Assembly (NCBI GenBank): GCA_033557675.1
Contig: JAWQRM010000174.1
Location: 1-27,393 of the forward strand
From: Coptodactyla brooksi
Lineage: Eukaryota > Arthropoda > Insecta > Coleoptera > Scarabaeidae
Reading direction: 5' to 3'
DNA: 27,393 nucleotides
Part shown: piece by piece, positions 9,001-17,385 of the stretch
Position numbering within the stretch: the stretch's first letter is position 1
How the letters are laid out: each line of letters opens with the position of its first letter
The notes under the pieces: model-generated
Databases searched by the model: none
What the model was told of the DNA's origin: nothing
The model's input: only the letters and a program-made list of their open reading frames with translations
Program-made: the position numbers and the translations under genes

Positions 9001-11899
9001 AAGGTCTATACATAAGCCGTCTTCATTTTTCTTCTTCTTTCTTCTTCATTATTTCGTATTATCCTGTCATTCTTCACCATTTGGGAAGTTTTATCAGATT
9101 ATTTTTGACTGATCATAATTATTTATCATGAACTCAAAAATTGAGTTAAATAAAATTGTGTATTTGTTAATGTTTAACATAATTAAATTGTACATAAAAT
9201 CCTAATTTAAAAAGTGTGTGGTACAGATCACAAGTTTCATTGTTTTCAAATTACTTATAATGCTATAAGAAATTCATCCAAAACTTGTTTAATTCCTTGA
9301 AAAATCTTAAATTTGAAGAATTTGAAAATATTACAAACAAAATATTTTCAAATTCTAATCAAGAACATGATACTTTAAAACATTTGTATGTTCTACATAG
9401 TTAAATTGTACATAAAATCCTAATTTAAGAAGTGTATGCCATAGACCTAAGATCTACAAGATCTAAGTTTACAAGTTACTTATATTGCTGTGAAAAATCT
9501 ATTGAAACTTTATTCAATTCATTGGAAATATTCAATAATAATATTACAATCAAAATATTTTCATATTCTAATGAAAAACATGATATTTTAAAGTATTTCA
9601 ACACAATTTACTATCAATATATCAATGTATTAGCTTATGTAGTGGTCTATACATAAGCTTTCTTCATTTCTCTAGTAATTCTTCATTATTTCATATTATT
9701 CTGTTATTCTCCATAAATTGGAAAGTTTTATTAGATTATCCTTGAATAATCATAATTATTTATCATGGATTGAAAATGCAAAAATTTAATTAAATAAAAT
9801 TGTGTATTTGTTCATGTTTAATATGCTTAAATTGTATATAAAAGCAATCAAAATATTTTCAGGTTCTAATGAAAAACATGATATTTTAAAGTACTCCAAT
9901 ATAATTTGACCAGACTTTCTCCCGAATTAATATTTTCAAGATCTATTCATAAACTATATTAAAACGGTACTATCCTGTCATTCTCCATCATTTGGAAAGT
10001 TTTATTAGATTGTTTTTGAGTAAGCATAATTATTTATCATGGACTAAGAATTCAAAAATTGAGTTAAATAAAATCGTGTATTTGTTCATGTTTACCTAGT
10101 TAAATTGTTACCCATTTATGTTCATATAAAAGAAAAATAAAATGAATATAACTTTATTTTCCTTGCTTTAATTTCAGCAAATTTTGCTATTTTAGCACTT
10201 AAATTCAACTCTTCGCATAATTTAATTTCTATAGAATATAACAACTTATTCAATATAAAATAATTTATTATTTTAAGCCCTGAAAAACTACATTTGGACT
10301 CAACTGTAGTTTGTATTGATAATAAAATTCTTAAGATTATATTTCAATTGGGAAATGCATTTCTGGTTTGGCGAATTTTTTAAAGCATTCTAATGGAGAC
10401 CAATCACATATACCTTGCTAGATGCAAATCCATACAACATTTTCGAACCAAACAAGTTATTATGATTCTCTAGTTGTTTGAATCTCCCCTGAATTGAAAT
10501 TAACTTTTAAGAAAAGTTAACTTCTCGAGCGCCTCCTTTTTCTAATCTTATATTTCTTAAATTTTGGAAGAGTATTAGCCCTTTCCCATAATTTTTCAAC
10601 TTGGACTTTTGATTTCACAAAGTCTACATTTCTGAAGTGCTTCAAAAAGTTTTCCAATCCTTTTAAAAGAGAAACTGTTGTCTAAATGTTGATTTTGAGT
10701 TCATTAGTTTGTCTAAATTATGTCTAATACCCTTTATACTGGCAATATTTGTAGTGGCTTTCAGGTAGTGTCTAGGTGGTTATTTAAAATGTTCCATCGT
10801 GCAGCTGAGCTATCAAAAGCTGTGCAGAATCTTTGAATTATGTCAAAAAAATGTTAAAGCCATTGGAACAAACAAAGCCTTGCTTCCCCCCATTGTCATA
10901 GAACTATCCTCTATAATCTTGAAGAAGAATATGCAAATTTGATAAATGAGCAGATTTGATTTCATAAAAATTGATTGAAAAATATTCCTTAATTTCAAAA
11001 CCATTTTCATTTTCTTTTTAATTGTACCAATTCAAAAATAATTGCTTCATTTCAAAGAAAAACTTTAGCTTTATATATAAAAGCTTTAGCTATTTGTAAC
11101 ACCTTCTTAGTTAAACTAAAGAAGGGCTAAACACTGTGGATTTATAAAGTAAGCAAAATATGCATCCTGTTTTTTCTGCAAAGTCTTCATAATCGGCTGG
11201 TTTATGGTTTTTTGCATTTTTCGACAGTAGGCTGCACAATTGTTGTTGAGTTCTTTCCTAAAACATTCTTCAGTAATTGATGCTTTTTTCTTCTTCAGAT
11301 ACTCCGCTTATGACTTAAGAGTCCGTCTAGGGGAATGGGATGTCAATCACGATGTCGAATTCTTCCCCTACATCGAAAGGGACGTCTCGAACCTTGTGGT
11401 GCATCCAGAATTCTACGCGGGCACCCTCTACAACGACCTTGCGATCCTCCGGATGGACAAATACGTGGATTTCGCGAAGCATCCTCACATCAGCCCTGCC
11501 TGCCTTCCGTCGCCGTATGAAGAGTTCGCTGGTACGCGCTGCTGGACGACTGGATGGGGAAAAGATGCCTTCGGTGATCACGGAAAATACCAGAATATCC
11601 TGAAGGAAGTTGACGTGCCAGTGGTGGGAAACGAGCAGTGCCAGAGGCAACTCCAAAATACCAGATTGGGATACGGATTCCAGCTCCATCCAGGTTTTGT
11701 ATGCGCAGGGGGTGAGGAAGGCAAAGACGCTTGCAAAGGAGACGGAGGAGGGCCGATGGTGTGCGAAAGAAACGGCTCGTGGAAAGTGGTTGGAGTCGTC
11801 AGCTGGGGAATCGGCTGTGGCCAAGTTGGTGTGCCTGGAGTTTACGTTAAGGTTGCCCACTATCTCGATTGGATAAAACATATCACGCAACAGTTTTAA
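4675..11899 (+). CDS. scaf: Scarface-like clip-domain serine protease homologue (5' end missing)
   Basis: Four exons join in frame: 4675-6009, 6300-7097, 7230-7534 and 11299-11899, giving 1,012 visible residues. A signal-peptide exon must lie upstream. Order: Pro-rich region (about 20-105), short His cluster (about 147-152), Ser/Gly-rich region (about 195-330), first half of a clip domain (C348, C350, C356), a linker with two furin-like sites (R427, R700) and a His/Pro-rich stretch, second half of the clip (C726, C732, C733), then a trypsin-fold domain. Catalytic His (AAHC, H809) and Asp (NDLAIL, D859) are kept, but the Ser is Gly (GDGGGP, G962), so it cannot be an active protease. No R-IVGG activation site is seen. 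Known of the family: such secreted homologues act as cofactors or regulators in epithelial or immune cascades. Placement as scarface rather than another clip homologue rests on recalled architecture and is moderately sure. Confidence 0.75.
6208..6213 (+). promoter_or_regulatory. Canonical AATAAA inside a scarface-like intron
   Basis: AATAAA lies about 140 nt after the in-frame stop (6067-6069) that follows read-through of exon a's donor. Together they could form an alternative last exon by intronic polyadenylation. Chance occurrence in AT-rich DNA is quite possible. Confidence 0.35.
6300..7097 (+). CDS. scaf: Scarface-like exon b: His/Pro/Tyr-rich linker
   Basis: Acceptor tattgcag at 6292-6299; donor AAG|gtaacg at 7097/7098; both phase 0. 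It has 266 codons and no cysteine that I can see. The middle (from about 6616) is rich in His, Pro and Tyr, with repeated GHPP/YGHP-like units, so it is probably disordered and possibly metal-binding. RKRR|S at 7053-7067 is a strong furin-type site. As a symmetrical phase-0 exon it could be skipped without breaking the frame. Confidence 0.8.
7230..7534 (+). CDS. scaf: Scarface-like exon c: second clip half and start of protease domain
   Basis: Acceptor ctttcag at 7223-7229; donor CA|gtaagt at 7534/7535, phase 2. It encodes TCGPRHVCC (clip cysteines 4-6), a basic Pro-rich hinge, QCGTRN (the Cys that usually ties the prodomain to the protease domain), then GEYPWQVAIL, CGGTLI and TAAHC with the catalytic-position His. 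The usual R-IVGG is replaced by a GRIKTP segment, so normal activation cleavage is unlikely. Confidence 0.9.
7535..8277. other. scaf: Start of large scarface-like intron
   Basis: The intron begins gtaagt and extends to 11298. This first part is AT-rich, has no open frame, and contains a short 14-bp tandem repeat. Confidence 0.7.
8171..8212 (+). repeat. 14-bp tandem repeat, three perfect copies
   Basis: The unit tatctaactagtaa is present exactly three times (8171-8184, 8185-8198, 8199-8212). It is a short local duplication within the intron. Confidence 0.9.
8278..10105 (-). repeat. Inverted array of the ~0.4-kb repeat, about five units
   Basis: Units start near 8278, 8713, 9138 (truncated), 9376 and 9784. 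They are the reverse complement of the family at 3049-4640: the gttttcaa-ttacttat-ttgct block, the ttcattggaaat block, aataatattacaat, gaaaaacatgatattttaaagta, ttttcaaggtctatacataagc, attctgt(c/t)attctccat and ttatttatcatg occur in order. With the upstream array they flank the three exons at 4675-7534 as large inverted repeats. Confidence 0.8.
10122..10990 (-). pseudogene. Dead hAT transposase (ZMYM1-type), intronic
   Basis: Reading the minus strand in several frames recovers family landmarks in the right order. These are: a YRG-stop-FYDNG segment near 10920-10895 (compare the family's RGQ-YDN motif); FDSSAARWNIL near 10816-10785; an uninterrupted 49-codon stretch from 10669 with LLKGLENFLKHFRN and RKRRR; and a C-terminal frame with SFSGLKIINYF and KFAEIKARKIKL ending at a TGA at 10122-10124. 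The last two are the usual end of ZMYM1-like/hAT transposases. Stops and frameshifts make it non-functional. The assignment is from memory of family motifs, not a search. It lies antisense to the host gene, directly after the repeat array. Confidence 0.7.
10991..11298. other. scaf: End of large scarface-like intron
   Basis: AT-rich; it may contain the decayed N-terminal part of the adjacent hAT pseudogene, but I see no clear motif. It ends in a T-rich tract and ttcttcag acceptor. Confidence 0.5.
11299..11899 (+). CDS. scaf: Scarface-like exon d: rest of protease-like domain
   Basis: Acceptor ttcttcag at 11291-11298. The joined codon is CA|A (Gln), followed by YSAYDLRVRLGEWD. The NDLAIL motif keeps the Asp. 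TGWG, VCAGG and VSWGIGCG are standard chymotrypsin-fold landmarks. The Ser codon position (11744-11746) is GGA, Gly, in GDGGGP. The stop is TAA at 11897-11899. Confidence 0.92.
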
Positions 11900-11955
11900 A
11901 TTTTAGTTTAGAATCAACATTTTTTTGTACATTATTTATAGAATTAATTATTTAT

Positions 11956-11961
11956 AATAAA
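11956..11961 (+). promoter_or_regulatory. scaf: Poly(A) signal of the scarface-like gene
   Basis: AATAAA 57 nt after the TAA stop, in an AT-rich 3' UTR. It is the first canonical signal downstream. Confidence 0.7.
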
Positions 11962-12122
11962 TTATACAATTTTTAATAATAATGATTTTATTCATTGTCA
12001 TATGTTTAACAAAGTATGTGCATTTTTTATACAAGATCATTGGACCAACGAAGTTTTAGATATTTAAACACTGACATTAAAGAATTTGATCACTTCATGA
12101 TGAATCAAGACAAGGAAAAATC
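11962..12122. other. Short intergenic gap and IQCK 5' region
   Basis: Only about 220 bp separate the scarface-like stop from the IQCK start on the same strand. The IQCK promoter and 5' UTR must lie here or overlap the upstream 3' UTR. No clear TATA or initiator can be claimed in such AT-rich DNA. Confidence 0.5.
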
Positions 12123-12135
12123 ATGCGCGGTGTAA
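12097..12135 (+). other. Possible upstream ORF overlapping the IQCK start
   Basis: ATGATG at 12097 opens a 12-codon frame (MMNQDKEKSCAV) that stops at 12133-12135, overlapping the proposed IQCK ATG at 12123 in another frame. If the mRNA begins upstream, it could reduce initiation at 12123 or favour the internal AAAATG at 12231-12233 region. Confidence 0.3.
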
Positions 12136-12429
12136 CCCTGTGTAACTATGGCAAAAAAATTACGTTTGACGACTTCGTCAAACGCTTTTACGTCAAACGT
12201 AATAAAAAATTGCATAACGAAGACCTTAAAATGCCTTCCTTTAGATGTACTCGAAGTGTAAGAATTCTACAAGAATCTATCGAATCTGACGAAGAAACGT
12301 GGGTTAGCGACGAAGAAAGCGTAGCAGATTTGACGATTTTCCAACAGGTGCAAAAAGATTTCGACGATCGCCAAAAAGAATTGCAGGACTACATCAAAAG
12401 CAAGCAAACGGATTGCGATCTAATAAAAA
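12123..12429 (+). CDS. IQCK: IQCK exon 1
   Basis: 102 codons plus one base (phase 1); donor A|gtaaga at 12429/12430. It includes an acidic patch (ESDEETWVSDEES) and a charged, probably helical segment before the donor. The following intron is 59 nt. Confidence 0.8.
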
Positions 12430-15400
12430 GTAAGATTTGGATTTCTTTTCTCCAAAACGTTTCCATAAACTATTCAAACTTATTGCAGATCGTTGGGTGG
12501 AATATCTAGATAATGAAATCTTCGTCATTTTGCTGGACATCTTGAGGAAGATGTTGATTAAAGCGAAAGAAACGAACAGTCTAAAAGTCGGTTGTTATTT
12601 TATTTGCTCGTTATTATTAAGTGTATTATTGAATCTGATTATAGTACCATAAAACTCCGTACAACCCTATGGATTTTATAGCAGAACAATTGTGGAACCT
12701 TAATCCACATTACCCGACAAGGAAGGAACATTGGATGGAACTTTTTGACATCGACTGGGTGAGAGATCATCTCAGAACTAGGTGAATAATATGTAATGTA
12801 TAACAGATGACAACTCTATAATTCTCCCATACAAGAAGTAATTATTATCAACCCTAAATATTATATTATTTCAGTCCAAGACCTTACTTTCCTTTTTCAT
12901 GGATTTGGAGTAAAGACCATGCTGCTTTAAAGATACAAGCATATATGAGAGGACATTGGGTGAGAAGAAGGGAAGATGTACAAGAAATGAGGCAATTCTG
13001 GAAGGTAATTATGGTTCTACAATGAATTATACCTAGTAATCCATACAAAAAAGGGCTTAGAAAAAGCTTTTAGTATCAACTAAAATAGCTAGTTTAGTTA
13101 AATAACTAAAATAGTTATTTAATCTACATAAGTAAGATGTAGAAAGTTTCCATCATTTTCAAGCATGCATAATGCCTTACAAGACATAAAAAGTGCGAAC
13201 AATTATATCTGTGTGTTAAAAAGTAAAGATCAGAAAAAAAGTTAAGGATATCTAACAAAACTTTCAATCAAACTAAAAACAATAGGAGTTGAAAATAAAG
13301 TTGAGATGAACTTACTGCACTTCTACTTACTTCCACAACCGTATTCACAACTTAATAGGAAAACCAAAAAAAGAAAACATTTAAGAATATTATAAGAACA
13401 GGTCAATATACCCCTGGTGAGTTATTGCTTTAATAGTATCTAGTTATGCCAACTAAATTCGCAATGGAGGCACCAGTAGTATGACTTTTTGTTGAAAATT
13501 CATCTACCCAATGTATGTCACATATTATAAAAACTAAAAGATAAAATATATTTTGAAAAAGCAATCAACTTTATACACAAGAGTTTCATTATCAATAGTA
13601 GTTTTGTAACAGATGTGTTTTTTATTAAATGTTATCATTACTAACACACCTTCAAATTTGAATACAATATAGTAGTATATTTATACAGTACGGTCTCTAA
13701 AATTAGAAGATTTGGGATTCCATGGATTACTATTAAAAGATACAGGAAACTTTAAGTTTAGATTCAATAACCTGTTTTAACACGTTTTATTTTGTGCTCA
13801 AAAATTGCTCATCATACAAAAAAATAAATAAATCAGTAAAGAAACAACTTTTTTGTATTTTTTGTAAGTAATATTGCATAAAAGTTATTAGATTTAGAAA
13901 AAAAATCGGTGACATCGCGCTATCAATTTCTTGAAAAAAAGGTTTGTTTATACTTTTAATGTCAAGGCAAAGCACATTTCTTTTAATAGTACCATATTTC
14001 ATTGAATTTTCCAAATTTACAAAAAAAAATTGTTATTTTGCTTTAACTTTAACACTCTATATCTCGTAATGTGAGCATTTTAGGATATAGATTTACAGGA
14101 ACTATTTTTCTTTGAATGTTCCACGGAACAACCGCTTTAAATGCCGTAACGCAAAAAAAACAGCATATAGAATAAGTAGAGGGCTTTCAGAAATGTCCAA
14201 GTCAAACATAACCGCAATTGATTAGGCAACCAAACTTGCAGTATACTAATGATTAAAATAAAACACCCTAACTGTCACAATTAAGAAAGTCAGCGGCGTA
14301 ACAAAATTAACTTGCTGTTAAATAATAGGAAAGGAAATATTCATTATTATCACTGGGTATTAACATTGAATCCTATACCATTAAACGAGCGAAAATTGTA
14401 TATTTGTTAATTATGCGATGTATGTGCATTTGATGAAACGTTCTAATAACGAAAAAAATGCTCGTATACTTAATACTAGTGGACGAACGCCTATGTTTGA
14501 AATGTCAAGATCTGGTTACTTTTTAGTGACACAAAAATATTATAATACTGCCAACTACGATAAACAACTTCTTAGAAAAAGAATTTGCATTTGATCGCAT
14601 GGAACTTTGAAAAACATATTTGACATTTTTGAAAAATATATAAAACTCTACATTATGTATACGGGCTGTCCCTGAAATCATGGGCCATACTGTACGGGAA
14701 GATAAAGTGCACATAAAGAACCAATTTAAGTATAGAAATGTAGAGTCGGAAATGAAAAGAGGGCAAACAAGAAATGTCAGAAAACAAGAAACTGGCAGGT
14801 CTAAGAAACTGTCAAGTTGACATGACAACTGTCAAATTGCCATGACACCTGTCAAATTGCTATGACAACTCTCAAATTAACATTGAGGATGTCAAACTGA
14901 ACTTTTCATTTTGGACCCCACATTGCAATACATAAATTACTTCTTTATGTGTAGTTTACCTTCTGTTCTGCTGTCAATTATGATATCTTTATCCTTTGGT
15001 ATCCAATTTTATCACAGTCCCAATTTATTCGTCATTTAAATTGAGTCATATTTATCGAATTATTATATATTATTAATTCTTATATATTATTTATTATAAT
15101 ATATAAGAATTATATATTACATTATCATATTCTGAAAATGTTTCAAACAGTCTAGCAGGATTTTACTTTTGGTAAGACAATCTCTTGATACGAAAAATTG
15201 TTTAAAGTTCATAAAGCTAGGCGTGCTATTTAAGCGCACATTAACACTTTATGCAAACAATTAAATACTGGAAGCTTTTGACATTTTACTTAACAGCAAA
15301 ATGATCTAAAAATACATGCAGAAAAAGATTGTAGCATTGAAAACGCTACATAACCAAAAAGAATTTGATAAAATACTCCAAAGTGTCAATTCGTGAATCA

Positions 15401-17323
15401 CCAAAAGGATAATACAGAAATTGTAAAAAGTTTTTGCCTAATTTTTCCGGTTGAGTCGATTCAGGAAAAAACTTTTGAAGAACTAACTAAGGGACCTTTG
15501 CGACAGAAAGGTCCCTTAGTTAGTTAAAGCAGATGACATCATTTGGAAAGATGTGGTATTCCAGTATTCCAAGTTATTTAAGAAGAACATGCCAATTACT
15601 TTATTTAAAAGAAATAGATTAATGTTAACATGCAATTACTAATAAAAGCAGTGAATGTGTTCTTGGCGGGCATGAACCAGCACCGAGAAGTTGTAGCCAC
15701 CTTCATAAACCACTAGTCTTGTCAAAAGAAGCACTTGCCAAAAACTAACTTTTGAAAAACTAACTAAGGGACCTTTGCGACAGAAAGTCTGGCAAACATT
15801 TTTAATCGTGTTTATGTCAGAATAACGAAACATGGGTGCATAATATTACATTGTATAATGTATAAACGTTATATAATGTAATGACACAAAGTAGATTTAC
15901 TCATTTAAATATTCTTCAATAGAATGAAGTTTTTGAGAAGACTTGTTTCTCCAAAATACTTATAATTTCAACCAAACATAGAGCAATAAGAATAAGGAAT
16001 ATGTAAAGAACGTTTTGCATAAGAGGAATACATTTGGGAGTGCAGCCTCTTAAAGAAGCACACACTAGTTAAAAGAGGCACTTTTAAGGACTTTTAATTA
16101 TATCAATTATACTTTGAAAAAGTGTAAGGTTATTGCACTGAAGTGAGGTCGAAAAAGAAAATGAAAGGTTTAAAACAACAATAAACTATATTAACAAAAC
16201 AGACCTTAGTTCTACACTTCAATACCAAAAAATATACTTATAACTTCAAATTTCCTGGAGACTAACCAATCAAGAGCGCAAATTAAGATTCAATTAATTG
16301 CAATCAAAAGCACAACTCTATACTTATAGTTACTTAGCCAAAAGATGAACTGATAGTCAGAGGTAATCCTCAGTGAACTTAGCACTTATAAGCACCCATT
16401 CTAATCACTGAAGTACCGAGAACTACTGCACATAAAATTGAAACATATTATAAAATATATTAAGAACAGAATGAGAAAGACTTGAGTATGCTACAGGGAA
16501 TACATGTATAAGGAAATTTCAAGTCTTGGCCAATCCAAAAAACAGATGAAGATTTCAACTATTAGACCTGGAGATAGAGAAAGAGGCTATGCCATCAAAT
16601 TTTGATGTGAAAAATGTCGTATGTTTGTGGCAAAAAGTTTATGCATCAATAGACCATAAAATGCTTGAAACGGTATTCAGGAAATTAATCTCCTCACCAC
16701 CTCCCAGATTAAGGAGAATTCTCTTAATCTGGGAGTATTAAGTAAAGTATCAGAACATTCTTCAGCAATAACATACAAGAACGGAATATCTTCCAATATC
16801 ATTAACATCTTCCAAGGCCATTTATGAGGCATTACAATTATTTCAAAGCAGATGACACCATTTGGAAACATGTGGTATTCAGTATTCTAAGTTATTTAAG
16901 AAGAAAATGCCAATTACTTTATTTAAAAGAAATAAATGAATGTTAACATGCAATTACTAATAAAAGCAGTGAATTTGTTCTTGGTGGGCGTAGCCACTAG
17001 TTTTGTCAAAAGAAGGACTTGCCAACCACCGACTTCTCCAAGAACAAACTGCAAACTAACGGCCTGAAAAAACTGAAATGTAACATGAAATAAAGCTAGG
17101 TAAGAAAAAAAAAGAGATCACCAAGATACAGTCTCCATAAAAGTGTTAAAAAATAATGTAGTTATCAGATTATCGTAAAAACAAATTACTTCTCACTTGA
17201 TTACAACTTTTTTTATCATAGGCTCTTGAAGCAGATAAACGAGAAGCTAAAGAAAAACAATCCACTATACCGCCGTGGTGTCCATGCAAGGAGAAAATGG
17301 AAGAAAATATATGTTACCGCTAA
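12123..17323 (+). CDS. IQCK: IQ motif-containing protein K orthologue
   Basis: Five exons join cleanly: 12123-12429, 12489-12586, 12645-12781, 12875-13004 and 17222-17323, giving 257 residues (human about 287). The conserved part matches the family in order: RWVEYLDNEIFVILLDIL (res. 104-121), DFIAEQLWNLNP (145-156), WMELFDIDWVRDHL (165-178), PRPYFP (182-187), then a classic IQ motif IQAYMRGHWVRRR (201-213) and an EMRQFWK helix. The first 100 residues are acidic/charged and not conserved in my memory. The last exon ends in a Cys-containing tail (WCPCKEK). Known: IQ motifs bind calmodulin or related EF-hand proteins; the cellular role of IQCK is poorly defined. An in-frame stop at 12087-12089 with no ATG between supports 12123 as the first start; Met at 12232 is an alternative. 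The gene is convergent with mRpS34. Confidence 0.85.
12489..12586 (+). CDS. IQCK: IQCK exon 2
   Basis: Acceptor ttgcag at 12483-12488, donor AAA|gtcggt at 12586/12587 (a weaker donor), then a 58-nt intron. It encodes the EYL-x-IF-ILL-L-KAK block that is strongly conserved in IQCK. Confidence 0.8.
12645..12781 (+). CDS. IQCK: IQCK exon 3
   Basis: Acceptor attatag at 12638-12644; donor AG|gtgaat at 12781/12782, phase 2; the next intron is 93 nt. It encodes DFIAEQLWNLNPHYPTRKEH and the DIDWVRDHL block. It is too short to appear as a long open frame. Confidence 0.85.
12875..13004 (+). CDS. IQCK: IQCK exon 4 with the IQ motif
   Basis: Acceptor tttcag at 12869-12874; donor AAG|gtaatt at 13004/13005, phase 0. 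It encodes SPRPYFPFSW, then AALKIQAYMRGHWVRRR, matching the I-Q-x3-R-G-x3-R calmodulin-binding pattern. Confidence 0.88.
13005..14810. other. IQCK: First part of the large IQCK intron
   Basis: AT-rich, no credible exon or transposase frame found. A minus-strand open frame at 13787-14014 has low-complexity composition and is taken as chance. Confidence 0.6.
14811..14910 (+). repeat. 20-bp tandem repeat, about five diverged copies
   Basis: Units begin at 14811, 14831, 14851, 14871 and 14891. Consensus is about gtcaaattg-catgacaact. The first three copies are close; the last two diverge. The tgacaa/ttgtca content makes each unit partly self-complementary. A minus-strand open frame across it (14523-14828) is probably chance, since 20 is not a multiple of 3. 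Confidence 0.8.
15074..15112. repeat. AT-rich hairpin with 16-bp arms
   Basis: Arms 15074-15089 and 15097-15112 are perfect reverse complements around a 7-nt loop. It is surrounded by other tatatatta runs. Confidence 0.75.
15481..15525. repeat. GC-richer hairpin with 18-bp arms; half copy downstream
   Basis: Arms 15481-15498 and 15508-15525 pair perfectly around the loop tgcgacaga. The left arm plus loop recurs at about 15754-15788 without the right arm. Both copies follow an aacttttgaa(g/a)aa lead-in. Confidence 0.85.
15526..15745 (+). repeat. Repeat copy 1 of a ~200-bp intronic element
   Basis: Matches 16845-17033 closely: agcagatgaca-cattt ggaaa, gtggtatt, aagttatttaagaaga, tgttaacatgcaattacta, gcagtgaat-tgttcttgg and cactagt-ttgtcaaaagaa occur in order. 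This copy has about 25 extra bases before the cactagt block. Confidence 0.85.
15845..15882. repeat. Small imperfect hairpin
   Basis: Arms 15845-15856 and 15871-15882 pair with one mismatch. AT-rich, probably of no consequence. Confidence 0.5.
16701..16735. repeat. Hairpin with 13-bp perfect arms
   Basis: ctcccagattaag (16701-16713) pairs with cttaatctgggag (16723-16735) around a 9-nt loop that is itself mostly gaattc. It lies upstream of repeat copy 2. Confidence 0.8.
16845..17033 (+). repeat. Repeat copy 2 of the ~200-bp intronic element
   Basis: Direct copy of 15526-15745, with a deletion in the region after ttcttggtgggc. Copies are about 1.3 kb apart in the same IQCK intron, each near a hairpin. 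Confidence 0.85.
17222..17323 (+). CDS. IQCK: IQCK exon 5 (terminal)
   Basis: Acceptor catag at 17217-17221. It encodes 33 residues starting ALEADKREAKEK, which continue the helix of exon 4 as in the human protein, and ends at TAA 17321-17323. The long intron before it (4,217 nt) contrasts with the three short ones. Confidence 0.8.
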   Translation, partial: ALEADKREAKEKQSTIPPWCPCKEKMEENICYR

Positions 17324-17342
17324 TGTATTTAACAATGTTCTT

Positions 17343-17348
17343 TATAAA
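17343..17348 (+). promoter_or_regulatory. IQCK: Possible IQCK poly(A) signal (TATAAA variant)
   Basis: No canonical AATAAA follows the IQCK stop nearby; TATAAA lies 20 nt after it. Weak evidence in AT-rich DNA. Confidence 0.3.
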
Positions 17349-17361
17349 TAATTATACACTT

Positions 17362-17367
17362 TTTATT
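17362..17367 (-). promoter_or_regulatory. mRpS34: Poly(A) signal of mRpS34
   Basis: AATAAA on the minus strand, 19 nt after the TAA. It lies inside the 62-bp gap, so the two convergent transcripts very likely overlap at their 3' ends. Confidence 0.65.
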
Positions 17368-17385
17368 ATAACTGAACTATAATTA

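Noticed and set aside
9432..9656. A 74-codon plus-strand open frame inside the inverted repeat array.
   Set aside because: It lies across repeat units, is not kept open in sister units, and shows no motif.
8278..10105. Possible CRISPR-like or satellite regulatory array.
   Set aside because: Units are ~0.4 kb, diverged, partly truncated and lie in a eukaryotic intron, so an interspersed or tandem repeat explains them.
14523..14828. A 101-codon minus-strand open frame with Cys-rich, hydrophobic composition.
   Set aside because: It ends in the 20-bp tandem repeat, has no recognisable domain, and lies in an intron.
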